NCBI GenBank assembly: GCA_900541065.1
Contig: UQIE01000020.1
Span: 1-40,078 of the forward strand
DNA length: 40,078 nt
Reading direction: 5' to 3'
From: an uncultured Collinsella sp.
GTDB taxonomy: Bacteria; Actinomycetota; Coriobacteriia; Coriobacteriales; Coriobacteriaceae
Shown here: positions 1-7,558 of the stretch, one piece after another
How positions within the stretch are numbered: position 1 is the stretch's first letter
Layout: every line of letters begins with the position of its first letter
Program-made: the position numbers and the translations under genes
The notes under the pieces: generated by a model
The model's input: the letters and a program-made list of their open reading frames with translations, nothing else
What the model was told of the DNA's origin: nothing
Databases searched by the model: none

Positions 1-69
1 GGGTCAGCCCGTGGGAGGCCAGGGCGCCGCTGACCGGTGGACGGCACCGAGCCGTACGCTTGAACTGAG
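1..69. other. Unassigned 3' end of an upstream transcript
   Basis: This stretch lies just upstream of a strong terminator, so it is the 3' end of something that begins outside the window. It could be the last 22 codons of a protein, since one + frame stays open to a TGA at 67-69. It could also be a structured RNA, since GGTCAGC (2-8) can pair with GCTGACC (29-35) and ACGGC (41-45) with GCCGT (51-55). Neither reading matched a family I recognise. Confidence 0.3.
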
Positions 70-71
70 AA

Positions 72-102
72 GGGGGAGGCCTCGCGGCCTCCCCCTTTTT
101 TT
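72..102 (+). terminator. Rho-independent terminator
   Basis: A perfect 10-bp GC-rich stem (72-81 with 86-95) closes a TCGC loop and is followed by seven T residues (96-102). It ends the transcript entering from the left and separates it from acpS. Confidence 0.93.
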
Positions 103-152
103 GCGTTTGCGGGCTTTTGTCTCACATAGTAGCTGTGTTTTATAACCCTCGT

Positions 153-182
153 TTGTCGCATCTTCTGTGAACGGGCTACAAT
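153..182 (+). promoter_or_regulatory. Probable sigma-A promoter of the acpS operon
   Basis: TTGTCG (153-158) and TACAAT (177-182) are separated by 18 bp, close to the -35/-10 consensus. They lie about 30 bp upstream of the acpS start and downstream of the preceding terminator. The genes from acpS to the TsaB-RimI-TsaD fusion are tightly packed, so this could drive the whole block. Confidence 0.55.
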
Positions 183-211
183 AACTTAGTCTGTGCGATA
201 TGGAGGTGAAC

Positions 212-751
212 ATGGCTGAAGCTGGTATCGGCGTTGATATCGTCGAGATTTCCCGCATGAAATCAATTCTTGAAAAGACGCCGTCGTTTGCTCGGCGTGT
301 GTTTACCGAAGAAGAGCGTGCTTATTGCGATGCATCATCGCGTCCCGCTGCTCACTATGCCAGCCGCTTTGCTTCGCGCGAGGCGGTGCTTAAAGCTCTT
401 GGCACGGGTTTTAGTCAAGGCGTAGGTCGCAAGGATGTTTCGGTAACGCGTGATAAACTCGGCAAACCGAAGGCGCTGCTTTCGGGCCGTGCACTCGAGA
501 TCGCTCAAGAGCTGGGTGTTGTTGAGGTCGCTCTTTCCATTACGCTTACAGGAGACTTAGCCGTTGCGAATGCCATCGCGATTACCGAAGATGCTCGACC
601 TAAGCCTAAGGAAGAAAAGGTGAGCACCAAGGAACGCGTAGCGCAGACATTTAAAGAGGCTCGCTCTGTTTTAGATGAGCTTGAGCAGCTGCAGAATTCA
701 GCATTGACGGAGCACCTGGGCGATGCTTCGCTAGATACGCTAGGAGCATAG
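212..751 (+). CDS. acpS: Holo-[acyl-carrier-protein] synthase with C-terminal extension
   Basis: AcpS transfers the 4'-phosphopantetheine arm of coenzyme A onto apo-ACP in the cytoplasm, activating it for fatty acid synthesis. The N-terminus shows GIGVDIVEI, with the metal-binding Asp, and the second signature FASREAVLKALGTG carries the conserved Glu. The start at 212 is chosen because GGAGGTGA sits 3-10 bases upstream; an in-frame ATG at 200 lacks such a site. At 179 residues it exceeds the usual length of about 120: roughly the last 55 residues form a charged tail (rich in Lys, Glu and Leu, probably helical) with no counterpart in standard AcpS. The stop abuts the start of nnrDE, so the two are probably translationally coupled. 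Confidence 0.9.
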   Translation: MAEAGIGVDIVEISRMKSILEKTPSFARRVFTEEERAYCDASSRPAAHYASRFASREAVLKALGTGFSQGVGRKDVSVTRDKLGKPKALLSGRALEIAQELGVVEVALSITLTGDLAVANAIAITEDARPKPKEEKVSTKERVAQTFKEARSVLDELEQLQNSALTEHLGDASLDTLGA

Positions 752-2368
752 ATGAAACCGGTTTTGAGTACCGAAGAAGTCGTTCGTCTCGAGGATATCA
801 TCGAACGCGAAGGGACTTCGAAGGCCGAGCTTATGGAGCTAGCGGGTGAGTTTGCCGCCAACGAGGTCTTGAAGCTCAATCCCGATCGGGTTCTCGTTCT
901 GGTCGGTTTTGGTAATAATGGCGGCGACGGTTGGGTTGCCGCCGATATCCTGAGCCATAAGGGTGTGGACGTGGATATCGTTTCTCCGGTTGAGCCGGAT
1001 GAGATTCCTGCTGCTCTGGCACGTCATGTTGCTCGTCGTACTGCCGGCCGCGATGTGCACGTTTGCGTCGGCCCCTCGCGTGACGAACTCGAGGTTTTGA
1101 TCGATAAGGCCGATGTTGTTGTCGATGCCATTTTTGGTACCGGTTTCCACGGAAATCTGCGTGCGCCGTTCTCCATCTGGATTCCTACGGTCAATGAATG
1201 CGCCGATTGTGTCGTATCCATTGATGTTCCCTCGGGCCTGAATGCCGAGACGGGCGTTGTTGATGACGACTGCATTCGTGCCGAGCATACGGTGACGATG
1301 ATTGCGCCCAAGATTGGTCTGTATAGCGCTGATGGTCCTGAGTATGCTGGCGATTTGATCTGCGGCAATCTTTACGACCGTCTTGACGAGGTCATCGATG
1401 ATGTCGACCACGCCGCCGAGATTGTCGAGCCCGGTGACTTAGTTGATTACTTTGCCCCACTACCTACGAATATCGATAAGTATTCCCGTGGCTCTGTGCT
1501 TATTGTCGCCGGATCTGCGCAATATCCTGGTGCTGCCATTATGGCGGCCAAGTCTGCAGCTCGCGCGGGTGCTGGTTACGTGGCAGTCGCGGCTCCTGAC
1601 GCCTGCGCCAATCTTATTCGCATGGCACTTCCTTCGATTCCCGTCTTTGCTATTCCGTCTGATTCCCGCGGCTCCTTTGGCGCCGCTGCGCGCATGACGG
1701 TGTGCGAGATTGCAAAGAAGTACAGCTGTGTACTGTGCGGTCCCGGTATGACGACATCTGCCGGCGCTATGCAGGTGGTTTCGGGCTTGCTCGAGCTTGA
1801 TGTGCCGCTTATCTTGGACGCCGATGCACTCAACTGCCTTGCTAAGATTGCCATTGACGGTATTGATAGTAATCCCGAGATGTATCGTCGCGAGCAGCCG
1901 TTGGTTATGACGCCGCACTATCGTGAACTTTCGCGTCTGGTTGCCGGTGACGAGGTGAACGACCTTGGTACTGCGATTGCAGCCGCGCAGAAGGTTGTCT
2001 GGGCTGCAGGCTCCGACAACCTGGTTGTCATTGCCAAGGGGCCGACGACGGCTATCTGTGGCGTTGAGCGTGTGCTGCTGCCGCTCTCGGGTCCGGCTTC
2101 TCTGGCAACTGCCGGTTCGGGTGATGTTCTCGCGGGTATTTTGGCCGGCACGCTTGCCACCATGCGCGACGAGATGGATCGTTGGGAGTTGCTGTATTCG
2201 TACGCCGTCGCACTTCACAGCTACGCCGGTTTTGCCGCGGCGACGGAGTATGGTGAGAAGAGCGTCATCGCGACCGATCTTATCGACTTGATCGGTCCGG
2301 CCATGGAACTGGCGGCAAAGGATGCGCTCGAAGATCTGGGAATCATGGACGAAGGGTCGGATGACTAA
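752..2368 (+). CDS. nnrDE: Bifunctional NAD(P)H-hydrate epimerase / ADP-dependent dehydratase
   Basis: This enzyme repairs damaged NADH and NADPH hydrates: one half epimerises the R form and the other dehydrates the S form using ADP. The first ~220 residues are a YjeF N-terminal (epimerase) domain with GNNGGDG at about 54-60. The rest is a ribokinase-like dehydratase domain with the phosphate-binding AGSGDVLAG motif near residue 455. Its length of 538 residues is normal for the two-domain protein. The ATG follows the acpS stop directly, and alr starts two bases after its own stop, so the three are almost certainly one operon. No unusual feature was seen. Confidence 0.93.
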   Translation: MKPVLSTEEVVRLEDIIEREGTSKAELMELAGEFAANEVLKLNPDRVLVLVGFGNNGGDGWVAADILSHKGVDVDIVSPVEPDEIPAALARHVARRTAGRDVHVCVGPSRDELEVLIDKADVVVDAIFGTGFHGNLRAPFSIWIPTVNECADCVVSIDVPSGLNAETGVVDDDCIRAEHTVTMIAPKIGLYSADGPEYAGDLICGNLYDRLDEVIDDVDHAAEIVEPGDLVDYFAPLPTNIDKYSRGSVLIVAGSAQYPGAAIMAAKSAARAGAGYVAVAAPDACANLIRMALPSIPVFAIPSDSRGSFGAAARMTVCEIAKKYSCVLCGPGMTTSAGAMQVVSGLLELDVPLILDADALNCLAKIAIDGIDSNPEMYRREQPLVMTPHYRELSRLVAGDEVNDLGTAIAAAQKVVWAAGSDNLVVIAKGPTTAICGVERVLLPLSGPASLATAGSGDVLAGILAGTLATMRDEMDRWELLYSYAVALHSYAGFAAATEYGEKSVIATDLIDLIGPAMELAAKDALEDLGIMDEGSDD

Positions 2369-2370
2369 TC

Positions 2371-3516
2371 ATGAATAAAGCCGATTTGACGCGCTGGTCC
2401 TGGGTCGAGATCGACCGCGGGGCGCTCCGTCGCAACACGAGGGCCTATAAGAACTTGCTGAATCCACGTCAGCGCCTGTGCTGCGTGGTCAAGGCCGATG
2501 CTTATGGTCATGGAGCTGTTGAGTGCGCCAAGATCATGTATTCGGCCGGTGCCGACATGTTTGCCGTGGCGACGGTTAACGAGGGCGTTGAGCTCCGACA
2601 GGGCGGGATTACGAAACCCATCCTCATCCTAAGCGAGCCGCCTATCGAGGCCATTCCGACGTTGCTCGAGTTTGATATCATGCCTTCGGTCTATACGTCT
2701 GATTTTGCTCTTGCGTATGGCGAATGTGCCGTCGCGGCGGGCAAAGTGGGCAAGTATCATCTCGCCATCGAGACGGGCATGAATCGTATCGGCGTTCACT
2801 ACACGCAGGTGCTCGACTTTGTCCGCGGTATAAATTTCCATCGCGGTATTCAGTGCGACGGCGTATTTACGCACTTCGCCACGGCCGATGAACCTTCGGG
2901 CTGGGACTACAAGCTGCAGTGTCAGCGCTTTACCGAGGCCGTTCAGGCCATTAAGGATGCGGGTTTTGAGTGCGGTATCGTGCACTGCGCCAACACGCCG
3001 TCCTCGATGCTCGACCCCTCGATGCATTTTGATATGATTCGTGCCGGCGTTGGCTTGTATGGCATGCAGCCGTGCGAGCTGAGTGGCCGCGTGATGCAGC
3101 TTGATCCCGTTATGAGCGTCCATGCGCGCGTGACGCGCGTGGCACACCCTGCGATGGGTGAGGGCGTGGGCTACGGTTTTACCTACCGCGTACCGCGTAC
3201 GCGCGTTCAGATCTGCACGCTGCCGATCGGTTATGCCGATGGCCTATCGCGTACGCTTTCCAATCGTATGGATGTGCTGTATCGCGGCGAGCGTGTGCAT
3301 CAGGTTGGCAATATCTGCATGGACCAGTTTATGGTCGCCATTCAGTCCAACCCGGCACACGAGATTCCCGAGGCCGAGTATGGTGACGAGATGATCATTG
3401 TCGGCCGCGATGGCGATGCCGAGATCACTATGGACGAGATGGCCCGACTGCGTGGAACGATTAACTACGAGGTCGCCTGCGGCTTTGGCATGCGTCTCGA
3501 CAAGGTCTACGTGTAG
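2371..3516 (+). CDS. alr: Alanine racemase
   Basis: This PLP enzyme interconverts L- and D-alanine, supplying D-Ala for peptidoglycan. The PLP lysine is K41 in VVKADAYGHG. The catalytic tyrosine lies in GVGYGFTY around residue 267, followed by LPIGYADG and GNICMDQ, all typical of the family. The length of 381 residues is normal. It follows nnrDE by two bases and precedes the glycosylase gene by eight. The arrangement acpS-nnrDE-alr is shared in spirit with other Gram-positive bacteria, where these genes often cluster. The gene appears intact. Confidence 0.95.
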   Translation: MNKADLTRWSWVEIDRGALRRNTRAYKNLLNPRQRLCCVVKADAYGHGAVECAKIMYSAGADMFAVATVNEGVELRQGGITKPILILSEPPIEAIPTLLEFDIMPSVYTSDFALAYGECAVAAGKVGKYHLAIETGMNRIGVHYTQVLDFVRGINFHRGIQCDGVFTHFATADEPSGWDYKLQCQRFTEAVQAIKDAGFECGIVHCANTPSSMLDPSMHFDMIRAGVGLYGMQPCELSGRVMQLDPVMSVHARVTRVAHPAMGEGVGYGFTYRVPRTRVQICTLPIGYADGLSRTLSNRMDVLYRGERVHQVGNICMDQFMVAIQSNPAHEIPEAEYGDEMIIVGRDGDAEITMDEMARLRGTINYEVACGFGMRLDKVYV

Positions 3517-3524
3517 GAGCCGCT

Positions 3525-4145
3525 ATGGGCGTCATGCACATCCCCGGCCATACCCATCAGGCACCACGTGAGGTCGCACTCGAGGAAATTGAGGCCGTTC
3601 TGGGCGATTGTCACCTCTGCCAGCTCTACCAGTCGCGTCACAATATCGTGTTTGGCGTGGGAAATCCCCGCGCTCGCGTGATGTTTATTGGTGAGGCGCC
3701 GGGCCGCAATGAGGATTTGCAGGGCGAGCCCTTTGTGGGGGCGGCAGGCGAGGACCTCAACGGCATTTTGTCGCTGGCGGGCCTCAAACGCGAAGACGTC
3801 TACATTGCCAACGTGCTTAAGTGCCGCCCGCCGGGAAACCGCAATCCGCGTCCCGAGGAAGTGTTGGCTTGCTCGCCGTTTTTGCGTGAGCAGATTCGAA
3901 GCATCTGGCCTGATATTATCGTGACGCTCGGCAACCCCGCGACGCACTTTGTGCTTAAGACCGAGATTGGCATTACTAAGCTGCGCGGCAGGTTCCACCA
4001 GATGGGGCATTTTGTAGTAATGCCCACTTTTCATCCGGCAGCAGCGCTGCGCAATCCGGCGTGGCAGGAGCTGCTGGAGGAAGACTTTAAGATGCTGGGC
4101 GATTATCTGGAGCGACATCCCGCACCAGAGGACGCCTCGGAATAA
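3525..4145 (+). CDS. Family 4 uracil-DNA glycosylase (Fe-S type)
   Basis: This enzyme removes uracil, produced by cytosine deamination, from DNA as the first step of base excision repair. Family 4 hallmarks are visible: CHLC (C29, C32) and two later cysteines (about 100 and 116, in CRPPGNRNP and ACSPF) that would hold a 4Fe-4S cluster; motif A GEAPGRNED (56-64); and motif B HPAA near 169. The length of 206 residues is typical. The start at 3525 has GGAG upstream; a second ATG three codons later is also possible. It is the fourth gene of the housekeeping operon. Confidence 0.9.
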   Translation: MGVMHIPGHTHQAPREVALEEIEAVLGDCHLCQLYQSRHNIVFGVGNPRARVMFIGEAPGRNEDLQGEPFVGAAGEDLNGILSLAGLKREDVYIANVLKCRPPGNRNPRPEEVLACSPFLREQIRSIWPDIIVTLGNPATHFVLKTEIGITKLRGRFHQMGHFVVMPTFHPAAALRNPAWQELLEEDFKMLGDYLERHPAPEDASE

Positions 4146-4157
4146 TAAGGAGCATAT

Positions 4158-4664
4158 ATGTCCCTGGAGCGCCTGGGGGTAGGTACTTACAAAACGACTT
4201 GCGCTGCCGATACGGAGTACTTTGGCGAGCTAATTGCACCGTGCCTTGAGGACGGAGATGTGCTCATCCTGACCGGTGGCCTGGGAGTGGGCAAAACTCA
4301 CTTTACCAAGGGCGTCTCGCGCGGGCTGGGCGATGGGCATATGGTTACGAGCCCTACGTTTGCGCTCATGGCCGTTCACGATCAAGGTCGTATTCCGCTG
4401 TTTCACTTTGATCTATACCGCCTGGAGCATGCCTACGAGCTCGAGGATACGGGCATTTTCGATGTGCTGGGCTATGAGGGTGCTTGCCTGCTGGAATGGG
4501 GCGAACAATTCCAGGACGAGCTGACGGATGAGTATCTTTCGGTGACGCTCAAGCGTGATGAGGGCGACAGCGATGTGCGAACGATAACGCTTGAGGCGCA
4601 CGGTGACCGCGCAATGGAGCTTTCCCATTTGATTGATAAGGCTGTACAAGATGAGCTTGCATAA
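4158..4664 (+). CDS. tsaE: tRNA t6A synthesis ATPase TsaE
   Basis: TsaE is the small ATPase that powers cycling of the TsaB-TsaD complex, which adds threonylcarbamoyl to A37 of ANN-decoding tRNAs. A P-loop GGLGVGKTHFTKG lies near residues 41-53, followed by the family motifs SPTFALM and HFDLYRL. AAGGAG lies just upstream of the ATG. It overlaps the next gene, which carries its partner subunits TsaB and TsaD, by 14 bases, indicating coupled translation. The length of 168 residues is normal. Confidence 0.93.
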   Translation: MSLERLGVGTYKTTCAADTEYFGELIAPCLEDGDVLILTGGLGVGKTHFTKGVSRGLGDGHMVTSPTFALMAVHDQGRIPLFHFDLYRLEHAYELEDTGIFDVLGYEGACLLEWGEQFQDELTDEYLSVTLKRDEGDSDVRTITLEAHGDRAMELSHLIDKAVQDELA

Positions 4665-7035
4665 CGACAACGCGCTGGTGGTGGCGCTCGATACCTCGAC
4701 CGACATGCTTGCCTGCGCGGCAAGCTGGATTGATGGGCAGACGGGCGAGACGAAGCTCGTGAGTGGCGACCACATGTGTCGCCGTCACGCCAACGTTGAG
4801 CTCGTGAATACCGTTGATGGCGTGCTGGCTCAAGCCGGTCTGGATCGCAGCGATGTTGGTTGCTATGTGGTCGGCCGCGGCCCGGGGTCCTTTACGGGTG
4901 TGCGCATCGGCATCTCCACTGCCAAGGGCCTCGCGCGTGGTGCCAATGTTCCGCTGCTGGGCGTGTCGACGCTCGACGCTTGCGCTTGGACGGCGTGGAA
5001 GGCTGGCGTGCGCGGCAAGCTTGGTATCTTGGCCGATGCTATGCGCGGTGAGGTATATCCGGCGCTGTATATGCTGGTCGATGAGGGCCCCGAGCGTCAA
5101 TTTGAGCGCGAACACGTGGTCAAGGCCGCCGTGGCGCTCGATGAGTGGCGCCAAGCAGCGGACTGGGACCAGGTTCAGCTGACCGGTGACGGTCTCGTGC
5201 GCTATGGCAAGCTGCTGGGTGAGGACGAGACCGCCCGCTGCGTGGAGCGCGACCTGTGGTGGCCTTCGGGCGAGGGCTTGCTGCTCGCGCACGCTGCGGG
5301 TGACGGCGATCCGGCTCGTGTCCTGCCGATTTACACGCGCCTTTCGGATGCCGAGGAAAACGAGCGCAAGCGTCTTGGTCTCGCCGAGAGTGCGCAGAGC
5401 GAAATTACGGGCGTTGCCGATGAGCTCGCCGGTCGTCATCTGCAGTTCCGTCCCATGGGCGCGGCGGATGCCGAGGGCGCGAGCGCGCTAGAGGCTGCCT
5501 GCTTTGAAGGTGCCGGACACGAGGCGTGGACGCCGGGCATGTTCCTGTCCGAACTGGGCGAGGACGTCGCTGCGCCGCGCAGTTGGTGGGTGGCACACGA
5601 CGACGGCAAGCTGCTGGGCCTTGCCGGCGGTATGGTCGTGGACGGTGATGTGCAGATTCTGGATGTCGCCGTCGACTCGGCACATCGCCGTGAGGGCATT
5701 GCCCGCAAGCTGCTGTCGCATGTGAGCTATGATGCCCAGATGCTCGGCTGCACCACGGCTTCGCTCGAGGTCGAGGACGGCAACGAGGGCGCGATTGCGC
5801 TCTATGCCGCTCTGGGCTTTACCGAGGTGGGTCGTCGTCGTGGCTACTACGGTGTCGGCAAAGACGCCATCGTCATGACGGCCCCACTTCCCCTCGTACT
5901 TCCGGTCGATAACGCCTCGCCCGAGCCGACGGCAGCCGAGCAACGCGTATGGCCGCTGCCTGCGCCTGGGCGCTCCGAGGGGGAGCGCGCCGAAATTGAG
6001 CGCCGCCGCCTGGTGCTCGCTATCGAGAGTTCCTGCGACGAGACGGCCGTGGCGATTATCGATGCGGATGGCAATATGCTGGCCAACCAGGTGTCGACAC
6101 AGATTGATTTTCATGCCCGCTTTGGCGGCGTGGTGCCCGAGATCGCCTCGCGCAAACACGTTGAGGTGATTGTGAGTGTCGTGGATGCGGCGCTCGAGGA
6201 TGCCGCAGCATCGCTTGGTCTTGAGGGTGGAGCCATTGCTCCCAGCGAGCTTGCCGCCGTGGGCGTGACACAGGGTCCGGGCCTGGTGGGCGCCCTCGTG
6301 GTGGGCGTTGCCTTTGCCAAAGGCTTTGCCTACGCTGCCGGTAAGCCGCTCGTATGCGTCAACCATCTGGAGGGGCATCTGTTTGCCAACCTGCTGGCGC
6401 AACCCGACCTCAAACCGCCGTTTATCTTCACGCTTGTCTCGGGTGGGCACACCATGCTCGTGCACGTGAAGGCGTGGGGCGACTACGAGGTGCTCGGTGA
6501 GACGCTCGACGACGCTGTGGGCGAGGCCTTCGACAAGGTAGCCAAGGCGTTGGGTCTGGGCTATCCCGGTGGCCCCATCATTTCCAAGCTGGCCGAGACG
6601 GGCAACCCCAAGGCGATCGATTTCCCCCGTGCGCTTAACAGCAGGGGAGACTATCGCTTCTCGCTTTCGGGCCTTAAAACCGCTGTGACGCTCTACATTG
6701 AACAGGAGACCAAGGCCGGGCGCACGATTCACCTGCCCGATCTGGCAGCTTCGTTTGAGGCAGCTGTCTTTGACGTGCAGTACAAGAAGGCCAAAAACGC
6801 ATTGCACGCTACCGGATGCAAGGAATACTGCATCGGTGGCGGCGTCTCGGCCAACCCGCATCTGCGCGAGATGATGATCAAGAAGCTTGGACGTCAGGGG
6901 ATTCGCGTAACGGTGCCGCCCTTGTCTGCCTGTACCGATAATGCAGCCATGATCGCGGAGGTCGCCCGCCGTAAATTCGACCGAGGTGAAATCTCGCCGT
7001 TCGATGTCGACGCCGATCCGAACATGACGCTGTAG
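4651..7035 (+). CDS. TsaB-RimI-TsaD three-domain fusion
   Basis: This single 794-residue chain holds three proteins that are usually separate. Residues about 7-230 are TsaB (VALDTST at the start and GRGPGSFTGVR at 76-86), the scaffold of the t6A complex. Residues about 263-413 are a RimI-like GNAT acetyltransferase with the acetyl-CoA loop RREGIARKLL (346-355), expected to acetylate ribosomal protein S18. Residues about 453-790 are TsaD, the transferase, with IESSCDET and the metal site NHLEGH (H572, H576). A Pro/Glu-rich linker (about 414-450) joins RimI to TsaD. The start at 4651 is inside the end of tsaE; an upstream in-frame ATG at 4633 is less likely. All three domains look intact. The fusion would fix TsaB:TsaD at 1:1. 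Confidence 0.93.
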   Translation: MSLHNDNALVVALDTSTDMLACAASWIDGQTGETKLVSGDHMCRRHANVELVNTVDGVLAQAGLDRSDVGCYVVGRGPGSFTGVRIGISTAKGLARGANVPLLGVSTLDACAWTAWKAGVRGKLGILADAMRGEVYPALYMLVDEGPERQFEREHVVKAAVALDEWRQAADWDQVQLTGDGLVRYGKLLGEDETARCVERDLWWPSGEGLLLAHAAGDGDPARVLPIYTRLSDAEENERKRLGLAESAQSEITGVADELAGRHLQFRPMGAADAEGASALEAACFEGAGHEAWTPGMFLSELGEDVAAPRSWWVAHDDGKLLGLAGGMVVDGDVQILDVAVDSAHRREGIARKLLSHVSYDAQMLGCTTASLEVEDGNEGAIALYAALGFTEVGRRRGYYGVGKDAIVMTAPLPLVLPVDNASPEPTAAEQRVWPLPAPGRSEGERAEIERRRLVLAIESSCDETAVAIIDADGNMLANQVSTQIDFHARFGGVVPEIASRKHVEVIVSVVDAALEDAAASLGLEGGAIAPSELAAVGVTQGPGLVGALVVGVAFAKGFAYAAGKPLVCVNHLEGHLFANLLAQPDLKPPFIFTLVSGGHTMLVHVKAWGDYEVLGETLDDAVGEAFDKVAKALGLGYPGGPIISKLAETGNPKAIDFPRALNSRGDYRFSLSGLKTAVTLYIEQETKAGRTIHLPDLAASFEAAVFDVQYKKAKNALHATGCKEYCIGGGVSANPHLREMMIKKLGRQGIRVTVPPLSACTDNAAMIAEVARRKFDRGEISPFDVDADPNMTL

Positions 7036-7073
7036 CTGGTACGGCGCGGTCCCCGGACGGAGGGGCCGGATAT

Positions 7074-7151
7074 AAGGTTTCCTGCTCTACAGTCCTGCGC
7101 AAGACGAAGGCCACATTAAGTGGCCTTCTTTGCGTGCGGAACTCGCGATAA
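7074..7151 (+). repeat. Dispersed structured intergenic repeat, copy A
   Basis: This copy begins about 40 bases after the TsaB-RimI-TsaD stop. It shares with copy C (31.5 kb) the blocks ATAAGGTT, CCTGCTC, CAGTCCTGC and CACATTAAGTG, and ends with CGTGCGGAACTCGCGAT, which copy B also has. Its central hairpin pairs GAAGGCCAC (7106-7114) with GTGGCCTTC (7120-7128) across an ATTAA loop. Three bases of T follow, so it could also act as the operon terminator. The function is unknown. Confidence 0.75.
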
Positions 7152-7288
7152 AGTTCATATGCGCCGCCCGGCTCCCGCGGCTCTCAGGGGCATCTCTCAT
7201 GCAAAAACTGTCGTGGGGTAAAGTCCGAGGTCAGTGGCGTTTTATACCGAGAAATCCAAAAAAGTTGAAAATTCATTACAAATTTGCG

Positions 7289-7317
7289 TTGACTTTAGGT
7301 AACTAAAGTTTCATACT
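7289..7317 (+). promoter_or_regulatory. cstA promoter with palindrome in the spacer
   Basis: TTGACT (7289-7294) and CATACT (7312-7317) are spaced by an ideal 17 bp. An 18-bp perfect-arm palindrome, ACTTTAG-GTAA-CTAAAGT (7292-7309), fills the spacer and overlaps the -35 box. Its position suggests a repressor operator, though the regulator is unknown. It lies about 70 bp upstream of the leader peptide. Confidence 0.7.
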
Positions 7318-7388
7318 CCTTTTCAACCACTGGGGGATGTGAACACGCACGGATCGTTCGCATCATGATTGAAGAGGATTTCTTAGAC

Positions 7389-7433
7389 ATGTTCACGCAT
7401 CAGCTAAACATTATCAGCGTAGTAATTATCTGA
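7389..7433 (+). CDS. Leader peptide rich in Ile and Val, upstream of cstA
   Basis: This 14-codon reading frame encodes MFTHQLNIISVVII and ends in TGA. AGAGGA (7373-7378) sits ten bases upstream of the ATG, so it is likely translated. Six of the last eight codons are Ile or Val (ATT ATC AGC GTA GTA ATT ATC, with one Ser). This resembles leader peptides of branched-chain amino acid attenuators, where scarce charged tRNA stalls the ribosome. The stop is directly followed by the first strand of a pair of competing hairpins. Its role as a sensor is inferred from this layout. Confidence 0.65.
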   Translation: MFTHQLNIISVVII

Positions 7434-7478
7434 TGCGGGTTAGCACATACAGCTAGCCCGTACGATAACGGGCGGCTG
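7434..7478 (+). promoter_or_regulatory. Mutually exclusive hairpins of a putative attenuator
   Basis: Strand 1 (7434-7444) can pair with strand 2 (7452-7462). Alternatively strand 2, read as 7450-7461, can pair with strand 3 (7468-7478), with GCCCGT against ACGGGC as its core. The two cannot coexist. A ribosome stalled near the end of the leader peptide would cover strand 1 and favour the 2:3 hairpin, which ends nine bases before the terminator 5' strand. I did not find a clear base-paired antiterminator that invades the terminator, so the switching logic is incomplete. Confidence 0.55.
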
Positions 7479-7484
7479 ATGAAG

Positions 7485-7523
7485 ATGAGGGCCGTCGAGC
7501 GCAACCGACGGCCCTCATTTTTT
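7485..7523 (+). terminator. Leader terminator upstream of cstA
   Basis: A 13-bp stem pairs ATGAGGGCCGTCG with CGACGGCCCTCAT (7485-7497 with 7506-7518) around an eight-base loop. A run of six T follows (7518-7523). It lies between the promoter and cstA, 35 bases before the gene, so it would end transcription early unless overridden. That position supports attenuation rather than simple termination. Confidence 0.85.
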
Positions 7524-7558
7524 ATGTCTAGGCAGTTCTTTTTAGAGGAGGAAATGTA

